From Novosphingobium terrae (GTDB lineage: Bacteria > Pseudomonadota > Alphaproteobacteria > Sphingomonadales > Sphingomonadaceae), in the NCBI RefSeq assembly GCF_017163935.1, contig NZ_JABVZR010000001.1, positions 1,922,001 to 1,986,000 of the forward strand: 64,000 nucleotides of DNA, read 5' to 3'. The position numbers were made by a program, and so were the translations under genes. The notes under the pieces are model-generated. The model worked only from the letters and a program-made list of their open reading frames with translations. It was not told the DNA's origin and made no database searches. Below are positions 54,877-63,306 of this stretch, one piece after another. Each line of letters begins with the position of its first letter. Positions within the stretch are counted from its first letter, which is position 1.

Positions 54877-56206
54877 GCGGGAGCCATCCACAGAGGACTT
54901 TCCTTGGAAGCGGCGTTGCAATCTTGCGCCACGATCCTGAGCCTTCTTCCCTGGCGGGACCAGCGAGCAAGGTTCCAGGCGAAGGAAGAGTGCTTGTCAG
55001 CATGTCTGCCCAGACAGTCGCGATCTCACGCCTCCGCTTCATGTACCGGGCCCGATTGTACGCGCCCTCGACCTTGTTGGCGGGAACATGGGCAAGCATG
55101 AGATCGATGATCGCGCGATCGCCCTTTTCACCATGATCCTGCGCCCACTCATTCATAATGGTTGAGAATGCCGCGCGGAAACCGTGGGGAACATGGTGGC
55201 CATGATAGCCGGCGCGGTGGAGAAGGTAGCCGATCGTGTTCTCGCTCATCGGCTTCCGCCCGTTTCTGATGCTGGGAAAAACGAGTTCACCCTCACCGGT
55301 AAGCGGCCAAAGCGCCCGAAGGACCAACACGCACTGCGGGACGAGAGGCACCAGATGATCGCCGCCGATCTCCTCCTTGCGATCGAAGGACCCTTTCATT
55401 CGCGCTGCCGGAATGCGCCAGAGCGGTTCCGCGCCGTTCAGGTTCTCGAATTCATCCCACCTTGCCCCTCGCAACTCATTGGGTCGAACAGCCGTCAAGG
55501 CAAGCAGGCGCAAGGCCAACCGGGTCACAGGCCTGGCAAAATCGGATTCCGCGTCGTTGATCATCGTGCGAAGCCGGTCGATATCGATGATGGCCGGTTG
55601 ACGCCCCTTACGCAAAGGCTTGAGGATCGGGCCGAGCTTCTCTGCCGGATCTCTGTCAGCCCGGCCGTTTGCCATGGCATAAATGAAAACCATCGAGATT
55701 CGCTGGCGAACGCGTTTGGCGGTTTCAATGGCACCGCGCGCTTCGATTGCCCTGAGCACTTCGAGAATGGCTGGCGAGGTAAGCTTGGAAATCGGCAGAT
55801 TGCCGATCATCGGGAAGACATCGCGCTCGAGGCTCCTTAGAACGTCCTGGCCGTGCCGCTTCGCCCACTGGCTGCGAAGCGCCTCATGATATTCGCGTGC
55901 GGCTCGCTCGAAGGTATACCGGCCGTCGTTGAGGTTAACCTCGACCTTGATCTTCCTCTCGACGATCGGGTCTTTTCCCTCCCTGAGGATAAGGTTGGCC
56001 TGGTCCCGCTCGGCCCGGGCGGCCAGAAGGGAAACCATCGGGTAACGACCCAGATGCATGGTCCTCTGGATGTCGTTGTACCTGTAGCTCCATTGCCATA
56101 CTTTTGATCCGGCGGGCGATACCAGCAGGTAAAGGCGATGGCCGTCGGTCAGTTTGTATGATTTTTCCCGGGGCTTTGCCGCGCGGATTTTTGCATCGTT
56201 CAACAT
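54851..56206 (-). CDS. int: Tyrosine recombinase (P4-type integrase), C-terminus altered by IS
   Basis: 451-residue integrase as read now. DUF4102 arm-binding N terminus (LNDAKIRAAKPREKSYKLTDG), core with Arg in TAVRPNELRGARW, HGFRAAFSTIMNE (H-x-x-R) and the nucleophile Tyr in VEGAYNRARY. It faces away from tRNA-Ser, 170 bp from its 3' end, as usual for island integrases. The last ~14 codons come from the second IS (ending at 54851). Joining 54895 to 53506 gives an open frame of about 29 residues to TGA 53421, the likely original tail. The core catalytic residues lie upstream and are intact, so it may still act. ATG 56206 is favoured over 56338 because the DUF4102 pattern starts there. Confidence 0.87.
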   Translation of the reverse strand: MLNDAKIRAAKPREKSYKLTDGHRLYLLVSPAGSKVWQWSYRYNDIQRTMHLGRYPMVSLLAARAERDQANLILREGKDPIVERKIKVEVNLNDGRYTFERAAREYHEALRSQWAKRHGQDVLRSLERDVFPMIGNLPISKLTSPAILEVLRAIEARGAIETAKRVRQRISMVFIYAMANGRADRDPAEKLGPILKPLRKGRQPAIIDIDRLRTMINDAESDFARPVTRLALRLLALTAVRPNELRGARWDEFENLNGAEPLWRIPAARMKGSFDRKEEIGGDHLVPLVPQCVLVLRALWPLTGEGELVFPSIRNGRKPMSENTIGYLLHRAGYHGHHVPHGFRAAFSTIMNEWAQDHGEKGDRAIIDLMLAHVPANKVEGAYNRARYMKRRREIATVWADMLTSTLPSPGTLLAGPAREEGSGSWRKIATPLPRKVLCGWLPRCKHFLKF

Positions 56207-56269
56207 TGGGGGCGTCTCCGCTTCCACGTTTTTCCAACGCCGACTCCACGTATGCCACCACGCGCGCTT

Positions 56270-56369
56270 GTAGACGCGTGTAGACTGCTGTGGACGCTCT
56301 GGCCCTCTAAGGCTCGGATTTAAGGGGAAAAACGTCAATCAGGGTAGACCGCTGTGGACCCCTGTAGAC
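56270..56369. promoter_or_regulatory. Clustered recombinase arm-type repeats
   Basis: Between the integrase start and tRNA-Ser, the repeat GTAGAC(Y)GCTGTGGAC occurs at 56280-56295 and 56344-56359, plus extra GTAGAC copies at 56270-56275 and 56364-56369. Such arrays are typical arm sites of tyrosine recombinases beside the attachment site and also hold the integrase promoter. Confidence 0.6.
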
Positions 56370-56376
56370 TTCAATG

Positions 56377-56466
56377 TGGCGGACAGGGTGGGATTCGAAC
56401 CCACGGTGAGCTTCCACCCACGGCGGTTTTCAAGACCGCTGCCTTAAACCACTCGGCCACCTGTCC
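56377..56466 (-). tRNA. tRNA-Ser(UGA), likely attachment site
   Basis: 90 nt including a genomic CCA (56377-56379). Acceptor strand pairs GGACAGG with CCTGTCC; the anticodon loop CTTGAAA has anticodon TGA at its centre; T-loop GGTTCGAATCC; a long variable arm as expected for Ser. It reads toward the integrase gene, and its 3' end would be the recombination site. Confidence 0.93.
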
Positions 56467-56604
56467 TTATGCTCCCGCCCCATAGACGATGCGGCGAAAG
56501 GTGCAAGAGGGCGCGCACGCAAGCGGCGATTGCCGCTCTGCGCGCGCTCACCTGTGGCCGCCCCACCATTCCCTTGAGCTCCGCGATGTGCGAAAGCTGC
56601 TGAC

Positions 56605-57684
56605 ATGAAACGATCCTTCTTGATGGCCGTCCTCGGCACGCTGGTGATGACAGGCGCTGATGCCGCGCAATCTGCTTCGATGATGCAGGATGGCGACGCG
56701 TCCTCCCTGGCTGCGCCCGATCCTCAGGACGCCGCCTTTCAGGCCTATCTCCAGACCGTGGCCGCTAAAGCGCGCGCGCAGGGCATTCGCGAAGCCGCCA
56801 TCCGCTCCGTGCTGACCGGGCTCACCTACAATCCGCGCGTGGTGGCGCTGGACCGCGCACAGCCCGGCGGCTCGCCGACCAGCAATGCCACGCCGCCTGA
56901 TTTCACGCCCTATCGCCTCTCGCATATCAATGCCGCGCTGATCGCGAAGGGCAGGGCCATATACGGTTCCGTCGCCAGCGATGCTTCGCGGATCGAGGCG
57001 CGTTACGGCGTGCCCGCGCCCATTCTGCTGGCGATCTGGGGCAATGAGACCAATTTCGGCAGCTATATGGGCAATTTCGATCTGCCCCGCTCGCTGGCGA
57101 CGTTGGCCTATGATGGCCGCCGCCGCGCGCTCTTCGAGGGCGAGTTGATCGCGCTGATCAAAATGGTCGATCAGGGCGTGCCGCGCTCACGCCTGACGGG
57201 CAGTTGGGCCGGGGCCTTCGGCAATCCACAATTCCTGCCCAGCGTCTATCTGCGTGTGGCTCAGGATGGCGACGGCGATGGCTCCCGCGATATCTGGAGC
57301 AGCAAGGCGGACACGCTCGCCTCCATCGCCAGCTACTTCCGCGATGCCGGATGGCGGCCCGGCCAGCCCTGGGGCGTGCGCGCCACCGTGCCGGCCGACT
57401 TCAACCGCGCAGCCAATCAGAGCCTGCTGACCGCTCCCAGTTGCTCGCGCGTCCATGCCCGGCAGGCGCGTTGGCGCACGGTGGGCGAATGGCGCCAGAT
57501 GGGGGTGATCGCTCAGGGCCGCATCGGCGACAATGTGATGGCCAGCCTGATCGAACCGGACGGGCCGGGAAAAACCGCTTTCCTTTTAACCGGTAATTAT
57601 CGGGTTATCCTCGATTACAATTGCTCGAACTATTATGCCCTGAGCGTAGGATGGCTTGCCGATGAAATTGCCGGGAACCCGTAA
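56605..57684 (+). CDS. Lytic murein transglycosylase (MltB family)
   Basis: 359-residue transglycosylase, cleaving the MurNAc-GlcNAc bond of peptidoglycan and leaving 1,6-anhydro ends. Signal peptide near residues 1-20 (VLGTLVMTGADAA). The SLT2 core has GVPAPILLAIWGNETNFGSY with the catalytic Glu, then TLASIASYFRDAGW. It starts the core block after tRNA-Ser. The end (DYNCSNYYALSVGWLADEI) is the family C-terminus. RlpA-like gene overlaps by 23 bp, so both are likely co-transcribed. Confidence 0.9.
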   Translation: MKRSFLMAVLGTLVMTGADAAQSASMMQDGDASSLAAPDPQDAAFQAYLQTVAAKARAQGIREAAIRSVLTGLTYNPRVVALDRAQPGGSPTSNATPPDFTPYRLSHINAALIAKGRAIYGSVASDASRIEARYGVPAPILLAIWGNETNFGSYMGNFDLPRSLATLAYDGRRRALFEGELIALIKMVDQGVPRSRLTGSWAGAFGNPQFLPSVYLRVAQDGDGDGSRDIWSSKADTLASIASYFRDAGWRPGQPWGVRATVPADFNRAANQSLLTAPSCSRVHARQARWRTVGEWRQMGVIAQGRIGDNVMASLIEPDGPGKTAFLLTGNYRVILDYNCSNYYALSVGWLADEIAGNP

Positions 57685-58819
57685 GACCCTGTTGAGCGGG
57701 ATCGCAATCACCGCCGTAATGGCCGCCAGCGCTGCCATGGCCGGGGCGCCATCCGCCCCCGCCGCCAATGGCCCGCAAGCCGATTTTCCCGTGGTGGTGG
57801 GCGCGCCTTACCAGATCGACGGCGTGACCTTTGTCCCCAGCGATTCGATGAATTTCGATTCGGTGGGCTATGCTGCGGTGGGGCAGGAGGGGGGCTCGAC
57901 CATTTCGGCGGCCCATCACACGCTGCCTTTGCCCTCCTATGCCGAAGTGACCGATCTCAAGACCGGACGCACCATTCTGGTCCGTGTTGAGCGGCGCGGC
58001 CCCGGCGACAGCAATCATGCCATCGAACTTTCTCCGGGCGCAGCCGCGCAACTGGGCATCACAGCAGGCAGCAATGCGGGCGTGCGCGTGCGCCGCGTCA
58101 ACCCGCCAGAGCAAGAGCGCGCCCTGCTGCGCTCCGGCAATCCCGCGCCTGAACGGATGGCGACGCCCAAGCCGCTGCTCGATGTGCTTCAGCGCAAGCT
58201 CGATCCGGCTCTGGCCCAGCGCACGCTGGATGCCGAGGATCGCGATCCGGTTCCCGCCAAGCCCGCGACCCAGCTTTCGGCAAAACCCACACCGGCGCCA
58301 ACATTGGTCTCCAAGCCGGTTGTGCAGACCGCCAAACCGGAAAAGCCCGCCAAATCACCCAAGCTCAAGCCGGAAGCCATCGCCAAGGCTGACGCCCCGG
58401 CAGCGCCGCCGATGGGCTATGTGCCCTCGGTGCCCGCGCCTGCGGCTCAACCCGCCGAGAAGCCCCAACGCTCGCGGCATCAGAGCCTGCCCAAAGCCAG
58501 CGTGGCCGCTCCCGATCCTGCCAAAGCGCCTTCAGGGGACGCTGCCAAACCGGCACTCGCCACCAAGCCCGCCGAAGCGCCGAAACCTGCCGAGGACAAG
58601 CCTGCCCACGCCGGATCTTTCGTGATCCAGGCAGGCGCCTATTCCGACCAGAAGCGCGCTCAGGCCGTGGCTGACAAGATCGGCGGCACGGTCAGCGCGG
58701 CGGGCAAGCTGTGGCGGGTGCGCGTCGGGCCGTTTTCCGCGCACGCCTCGGCAGAGGCGGCCTTGGCGAAGGTCAAATCCGCGGGCTATAGCGACGCCCG
58801 AATCCAGCGCGGCGAGTGA
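57662..58819 (+). CDS. RlpA-like SPOR protein, catalytic Asp lost
   Basis: 385-residue exported protein with an RlpA (double-psi barrel) domain (about 60-140) and a C-terminal SPOR domain (HAGSFVIQAGAYSDQKRAQAV ... KSAGYSDARI). The His-bearing segment SAAHHTLPLPSYAEVTDL is kept, but the catalytic NDRGP motif reads VERRGPG, replacing Asp with Arg. It may therefore lack transglycosylase activity and serve as a septal-ring factor only. Long Pro/Ala/Lys linker between domains. ATG 57662 overlaps the mltB-like stop. Confidence 0.85.
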   Translation: MKLPGTRKTLLSGIAITAVMAASAAMAGAPSAPAANGPQADFPVVVGAPYQIDGVTFVPSDSMNFDSVGYAAVGQEGGSTISAAHHTLPLPSYAEVTDLKTGRTILVRVERRGPGDSNHAIELSPGAAAQLGITAGSNAGVRVRRVNPPEQERALLRSGNPAPERMATPKPLLDVLQRKLDPALAQRTLDAEDRDPVPAKPATQLSAKPTPAPTLVSKPVVQTAKPEKPAKSPKLKPEAIAKADAPAAPPMGYVPSVPAPAAQPAEKPQRSRHQSLPKASVAAPDPAKAPSGDAAKPALATKPAEAPKPAEDKPAHAGSFVIQAGAYSDQKRAQAVADKIGGTVSAAGKLWRVRVGPFSAHASAEAALAKVKSAGYSDARIQRGE

Positions 58820-58862
58820 CTCAACAGGGCTCTTGCCGCCTGACAGGCATAATGGAGTCGCG

Positions 58863-60122
58863 TTGATCCCCTCGTTCAAGAGCTTGTTGGTGCCCGGCGC
58901 ACTGGTTCTGGCCGCTCTGGCCGCCACCGGTTTGCGCTCGGCGCCCTCTTCCCCGACAGAACATGGGGATAACTCTCAAACCCTGTCACGGGTCGAGCCT
59001 TTGGTGCTGGGCCCGGTGCCGCCCGTGCCACTGGGCCATCCGCAGCCGCCTGCCGAGGTGGATGTGGCTCCGGTGGCGATGCTGGTCGATATGGGCTCGG
59101 GCCGGGTGCTCTATGCCAAGGAAGTGGCGCATCCCTTCCTGCCCGCCTCGGTCACCAAGACGATGACCACCTTTCTGGCCTTCGAGCTGATCTCTCAGGG
59201 CAAGATGAAGCTTTCGGATGTCTATGCCGAAAGCCATGAGGCCTATCGCAACTGGCATATGACCGGATCGCGCATGTTCCTCAACGAAGGCCAGCCCGTC
59301 ACCGTGGACCAGTTGCTGACCGGCATCATGACCGTTTCGGCCAATGATGGCGCCGTGGTGCTGGGCGAGGGCTATGCGGGCAGCGTGCCCAACTGGACCG
59401 CGCTGATGAACGCCAAGGCGCATGAAATCGGCATGACCGACAGCCATTTCAACACGCCCAACGGCTATATGGATGGCGGCCAGACCTATGTCAGCGCGCG
59501 CGATCTGATCAAGCTGGCCACAGCGATGATCCAGCGCCACCCGGACCTTTATCACCGCTATGTCGGCAGGCCGGGGCTGGTGTTCAACAATGTGGCACAG
59601 AACAACCACGATCCGCTGCTGGGCAAGTTCCCCGGCGCCGATGGCATCAAGACCGGTTTCACCGGCGAGGCGCATTACAATTACCTCGGTTCCGCCGAGC
59701 GCAATGGCCGCCGCCTGCTGATGGTGCTGGCCGGGGTGGAGCGCCCCAATGAGCGCGTGAAAGCCGCCCGCGCCCTGATGGAATGGGGTTTCGACCAATG
59801 GGATGCCAGCGCCCTGTTCCAGCAGGGCCAGAAGCTGGCGACGGCCAAGGTGCAGGGCGGCTCGGCGGAAAGCGTCGATCTGCTGACGCCGCGCAAGCTG
59901 TTCGCCACTGTACCACGCGGGCAGCGGGAGACTGTGTCCATGCGGGTCACCTATGATGGCCCGCTGAAAGCACCGATCGCCAAGGGACAGGAAGTGGCGA
60001 AGCTGGAAGTGACGATCGGGCATGATGCGCCCACGGTGATGCCGCTGGTGGCGGCCTCTGATGTGGCCAAGGGCGGTTTCGCCGATCGGCTGCGCGTCGG
60101 TTTCCGGAGGATGGTGTCTTGA
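58863..60122 (+). CDS. dacC: D-alanyl-D-alanine carboxypeptidase
   Basis: 419-residue PBP5/6-type enzyme that trims pentapeptides in peptidoglycan. N-terminal signal segment (LLVPGALVLAALAATG), then SVTK (S-x-x-K nucleophile), SAND (S-x-N) and KTGFTG (KTG). The C terminus has the beta-rich PBP5 domain and a basic end (RLRVGFRRM) for membrane association. TTG 58863 is preferred: GGAG 5 bp before and family alignment starts there. Its stop overlaps tmk. The letter C is only the usual name for the group. Confidence 0.88.
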   Translation: MIPSFKSLLVPGALVLAALAATGLRSAPSSPTEHGDNSQTLSRVEPLVLGPVPPVPLGHPQPPAEVDVAPVAMLVDMGSGRVLYAKEVAHPFLPASVTKTMTTFLAFELISQGKMKLSDVYAESHEAYRNWHMTGSRMFLNEGQPVTVDQLLTGIMTVSANDGAVVLGEGYAGSVPNWTALMNAKAHEIGMTDSHFNTPNGYMDGGQTYVSARDLIKLATAMIQRHPDLYHRYVGRPGLVFNNVAQNNHDPLLGKFPGADGIKTGFTGEAHYNYLGSAERNGRRLLMVLAGVERPNERVKAARALMEWGFDQWDASALFQQGQKLATAKVQGGSAESVDLLTPRKLFATVPRGQRETVSMRVTYDGPLKAPIAKGQEVAKLEVTIGHDAPTVMPLVAASDVAKGGFADRLRVGFRRMVS

Positions 60123-60748
60123 GTTCGGGCCGTTTCATTGCGCTTGAAGGCGGGGAGGGCACCGGCAAGTCCACCCAGTCCCGCCTGCTGGCCGAAGCCT
60201 TGCGCGCATCGGGCCATGAGGTGGTGCAGACCCGCGAGCCGGGCGGCACCGCTGGCGCCGAAGCGATCCGCGCCCTGTTGCTGGGCGTAGAGGGCGAAGG
60301 TTGGGGCGCCCGCGCTGAGGCTCTGCTGTTCGCCGCCGCTCGCGCCGACCATGTCGAGCGCCTGATCCGCCCGGCGCTGGCACGCGGCGCATGGGTCGTC
60401 TGTGATCGCTTTATCGATTCCACCCGCGCTTATCAGGGCGGCGGCGGCGGCCTTTCCGAAGAGGATCTGCTGACGCTGCACCGGATCGGCAGTGAGGGTC
60501 TGCTCCCCGATCTCACCCTGCTGATCGAGGTGCCGCCTCAGGAAACCGCGCGTCGTCTGGCTGCGCGCGATCTGGACGGGCCGGACCGCATCGGTGGGCG
60601 CGGGGAAGCCTATCATGCCCGCGTCAGCGCCGCTTTCGCCGGTTATGCGGAGGCAGAGCCGGAACGCTTCGCGCGCATCGATGGGCTGGGCGAGCCTGAA
60701 GTCATCCATCGCCGGATCATGGATGCCGTCGCGGGGATGGTGCCTTGA
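60119..60748 (+). CDS. tmk: Thymidylate kinase
   Basis: 209-residue TMP kinase, phosphorylating dTMP to dTDP with ATP. P-loop ALEGGEGTGKST, DRX motif CDRFIDSTRAYQ, LID region RDLDGPDRIGG, all intact. TTG 60119 overlaps the dac stop (TTGA). The stop overlaps holB by TTGA, so dac-tmk-holB are coupled. Confidence 0.93.
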   Translation: MSSGRFIALEGGEGTGKSTQSRLLAEALRASGHEVVQTREPGGTAGAEAIRALLLGVEGEGWGARAEALLFAAARADHVERLIRPALARGAWVVCDRFIDSTRAYQGGGGGLSEEDLLTLHRIGSEGLLPDLTLLIEVPPQETARRLAARDLDGPDRIGGRGEAYHARVSAAFAGYAEAEPERFARIDGLGEPEVIHRRIMDAVAGMVP

Positions 60749-61713
60749 CCATTCTTGAGGGCCACAGCGCCCCGTGGCGGGAGTGGCGCGCGGCGCAGGC
60801 CTCGCCCCGCATGCATCATGCGTGGATTCTGACCGGCCCCAAGGGCGTTGGGAAGGCAAGCTTTGCCTATGCCGCCGCCGCGCAGCTGGTGGCCGAGCCG
60901 GGCGTGCCTCAGCCCGAGATCGAAGTGCATCCCGATATTCTGATCCCGCGCCATCCCCCCGCCACCAAGGAGGATGAGAAAAAGCGCGACGAAGGCCTGC
61001 CGCATAACGTCAAACGCTCGATCCCGGTGGATGAGATCCGCGCTCTGCAGCGCCGCCTGACGACGCGGCCCACTTTGGGCAGCCGCCGCGCGATCATCCT
61101 CGATCCGGCGGACGATCTGGAGACCAGCGCCGTCAATGCGCTGCTCAAAAGTCTGGAGGAGCCCCCGGCGGGCACATACTTCCTGCTGGTGACGCATCGC
61201 CTTGGGCGCTTGCTGCCCACAATTCGCTCGCGCTGCCGCATCCTGCGTTTCGCGCCTTTGTCCGATGGGGCGGTGGATGGCATTCTGAAGGCTCAGGCCC
61301 CGCAGGCCGATGGGCCAACGCGCGCCGCCGCCGTGACTGCCGCGCAGGGCTCGCCCGGCGTGGCGCTGGATTTCGTGCATGAGGAGCTGGCCGCCGCTCA
61401 CCAACTGATGGGCCGCATTCTGGCCGAGGGCGACGCAGGCATGATGCTGCGTGGCCTGCTGGCCGAAGAACTGGGCGCCCGTCCCAAGCGTGAACGCCTG
61501 AGCGCTGTGCTCGATCTGGCCCGCGCCGTACTGGCCGCCGATCTGCGTTCTGCCACGCCCCGGCGTCAGGCCCGGCTGATCGAGGCGCATGGCGCCATGG
61601 TCAAGCTGGCGCGCGAGGCGCCGATCTACAATTACGACCCCGGTCTGCTGGCAATGGAAATCGGGGCCTTGCTGGCATCGTCCGCCGTGCCTACAGAGGC
61701 TGGCAACCGATAA
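60745..61713 (+). CDS. holB: DNA polymerase III delta' subunit
   Basis: 322-residue clamp-loader subunit of replication. AAA+ pattern: ILTGPKGVGKASFAY (P-loop), SVNALLKSLEEPPAGTYFLLVTH, then RSRCRILRF with the sensor-1 area. The zinc cysteines of the gamma/tau subunit are absent, as expected. TTG 60745 overlaps the tmk stop. The next gene, metG, begins 31 bp later. Confidence 0.92.
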   Translation: MTILEGHSAPWREWRAAQASPRMHHAWILTGPKGVGKASFAYAAAAQLVAEPGVPQPEIEVHPDILIPRHPPATKEDEKKRDEGLPHNVKRSIPVDEIRALQRRLTTRPTLGSRRAIILDPADDLETSAVNALLKSLEEPPAGTYFLLVTHRLGRLLPTIRSRCRILRFAPLSDGAVDGILKAQAPQADGPTRAAAVTAAQGSPGVALDFVHEELAAAHQLMGRILAEGDAGMMLRGLLAEELGARPKRERLSAVLDLARAVLAADLRSATPRRQARLIEAHGAMVKLAREAPIYNYDPGLLAMEIGALLASSAVPTEAGNR

Positions 61714-61743
61714 CCCTCTCGCAAGTCAGGTAAGCACGGGCCC

Positions 61744-63306
61744 ATGGCCGATCCTTTCTACATCACCACCGCCATCGCCTATCCCAACGGCAAGCCCCAC
61801 ATCGGCCATGCCTATGAGGCGATCGCCGCCGACGTCATCGCCCGCCACCAGCGCGCCGAGGGCCGCGACGTGCGCTTCCAGACCGGCACCGATGAGCATG
61901 GGCTGAAGATGGCGCAGAAGGCGCGCGATCTGGGCATCACCCCGCGCGCGCTGTGCGATGAAATGTCCGGACATTTCCGTGCGATGTGCGACGCTTTGAA
62001 CATTTCCTATGATGTGTTCCAGCGCACCACGGATGAGGCGCATTACAAGGCCAGCCAGGCGATCTGGCAGGCGATGGAAGCCAATGGCGATCTCTATCTG
62101 GATCGCTATGAGGGCTGGTATTCGGTGCGCGACGAGGCTTTCTACGATGAAAGCGAGCTGGTCGCGGGCGAGGGTGGCGAGAAGCTGTCGCCGCAGGGCA
62201 CGCCGGTGGAATGGACCGTCGAGGAAAGCTGGTTCTTCCGCCTTTCCGCCTATCAGGAACCGCTGCTGGCGCTTTACAACAGCCAGCCTGACTTCATCAG
62301 CCCCGACAGCCGCCGCAATGAGGTGGTGAAATTCGTCGAGGGCGGGCTGCGTGATCTCTCGGTCTCGCGCACCAGCTTCGATTGGGGCGTGCCGGTGCCC
62401 GGTTCGCCGGGGCATGTGATGTATGTCTGGGTCGATGCGCTGACCAACTATCTGACGGGTCTGGGCTATCCCGAGAAGACCCCGGAGATGGAGCGCTGGT
62501 GGCCTGCCGACATCCATCTGATCGGCAAGGACATCGTCCGCTTCCACACCGTCTATTGGCCCGCCTTCCTGATGAGCGCCAAGCTGCCTCTGCCCAGGCA
62601 GGTTTTCGGCCATGGCTTTCTGCTGCATCGCGGGGAGAAGATGTCGAAGTCGCTGGGCAATGTGGTCGATCCGCTGGAACTGGCCGAGCGTTTCGGCGTG
62701 GACAGCCTGCGCTATTTCCTGATGCGCGAAGTCAGCTTCGGCAATGACGGCAGCTATTCGGCGGAAGCCATCGTCACGCGCTGCAATGCCGAGCTGGCCA
62801 ACAGCTTCGGCAATCTGGCCCAGCGCAGTCTTTCCATGATTTTCAAAAACATGGATGGTGTTCTTAAAGCTGATCTTCCGCTTTCGGATGCCGACGATGC
62901 GCTGCTGGCTACTGTGGCCGAAAGCATCGCCGCCATGCGCGAAGCCTTTGGCAAGCTGGACTTCTCCGACGGGCTCGATGCCTGGATGCGCGGTGTCTTT
63001 GCCTGCAACGCTTATGTTGATGCTCAGGAGCCATGGAAGCTCCGTAAGAGCGACCCGGAGCGGATGGAAGCCGTGCTGATGGTGCTGCTGCGCGTGGTGC
63101 GTGATCTGGCCATCGCCCTGCGCCCCGTCGTGCCGACCGCCATCGACAGACTGTTCGATCAGATGGGCATTGCCGAAGATGCTCGCAACTTCGCGGCTCT
63201 GGAAAACAAGGGCTGGCTGGCCGCTCTCGCCACTGCCGGCTTCACCCTGCAGCAGCCCAGCGGCGTTTTCCCGCGTCTCGAACTGCCTGCGGACGAGGAC
63301 GCCTGA
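61744..63306 (+). CDS. metG: Methionyl-tRNA synthetase
   Basis: 520-residue enzyme that charges tRNA-Met. HIGH box is PNGKPHIGHAYEA near residue 20; KMSKS box is EKMSKSLGNVVD near residue 300. The anticodon-binding domain follows; no C-terminal dimerisation domain, so it is the short form usual in alphaproteobacteria. Stop overlaps tatD by TGATG. Confidence 0.95.
   Translation: MADPFYITTAIAYPNGKPHIGHAYEAIAADVIARHQRAEGRDVRFQTGTDEHGLKMAQKARDLGITPRALCDEMSGHFRAMCDALNISYDVFQRTTDEAHYKASQAIWQAMEANGDLYLDRYEGWYSVRDEAFYDESELVAGEGGEKLSPQGTPVEWTVEESWFFRLSAYQEPLLALYNSQPDFISPDSRRNEVVKFVEGGLRDLSVSRTSFDWGVPVPGSPGHVMYVWVDALTNYLTGLGYPEKTPEMERWWPADIHLIGKDIVRFHTVYWPAFLMSAKLPLPRQVFGHGFLLHRGEKMSKSLGNVVDPLELAERFGVDSLRYFLMREVSFGNDGSYSAEAIVTRCNAELANSFGNLAQRSLSMIFKNMDGVLKADLPLSDADDALLATVAESIAAMREAFGKLDFSDGLDAWMRGVFACNAYVDAQEPWKLRKSDPERMEAVLMVLLRVVRDLAIALRPVVPTAIDRLFDQMGIAEDARNFAALENKGWLAALATAGFTLQQPSGVFPRLELPADEDA

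Larger units (their letters stand above)
53507..54894 (+). mobile_element. IS110-family element, IS1111 group (second)
   Basis: Element of about 1.39 kb with a 15-bp sub-terminal inverted repeat, GTGGATGGCTCCCGC at 53514-53528 and GCGGGAGCCATCCAC at 54877-54891. Ends set by the 7-bp/3-bp rule of the group. It differs from the first element in transposase and repeat sequence, so it is a separate IS. It lies in the 3' end of the recombinase gene; removal restores an open frame across the junction. Confidence 0.85.
34681..56376 (+). mobile_element. Right part of an integrative conjugative element (Tn4371-like)
   Basis: Inferred unit made of traG-copG-trbBCDEJLFGI-DUF2274-alpA, then accessory genes, a tyrosine recombinase and tRNA-Ser at the right boundary. 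Gene order of the trb block matches Tn4371-family elements. No relaxase or replication gene is visible, and traG and the recombinase are damaged. The left boundary is unknown, so the start given here is only the first recognised transfer gene. Confidence 0.5.
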
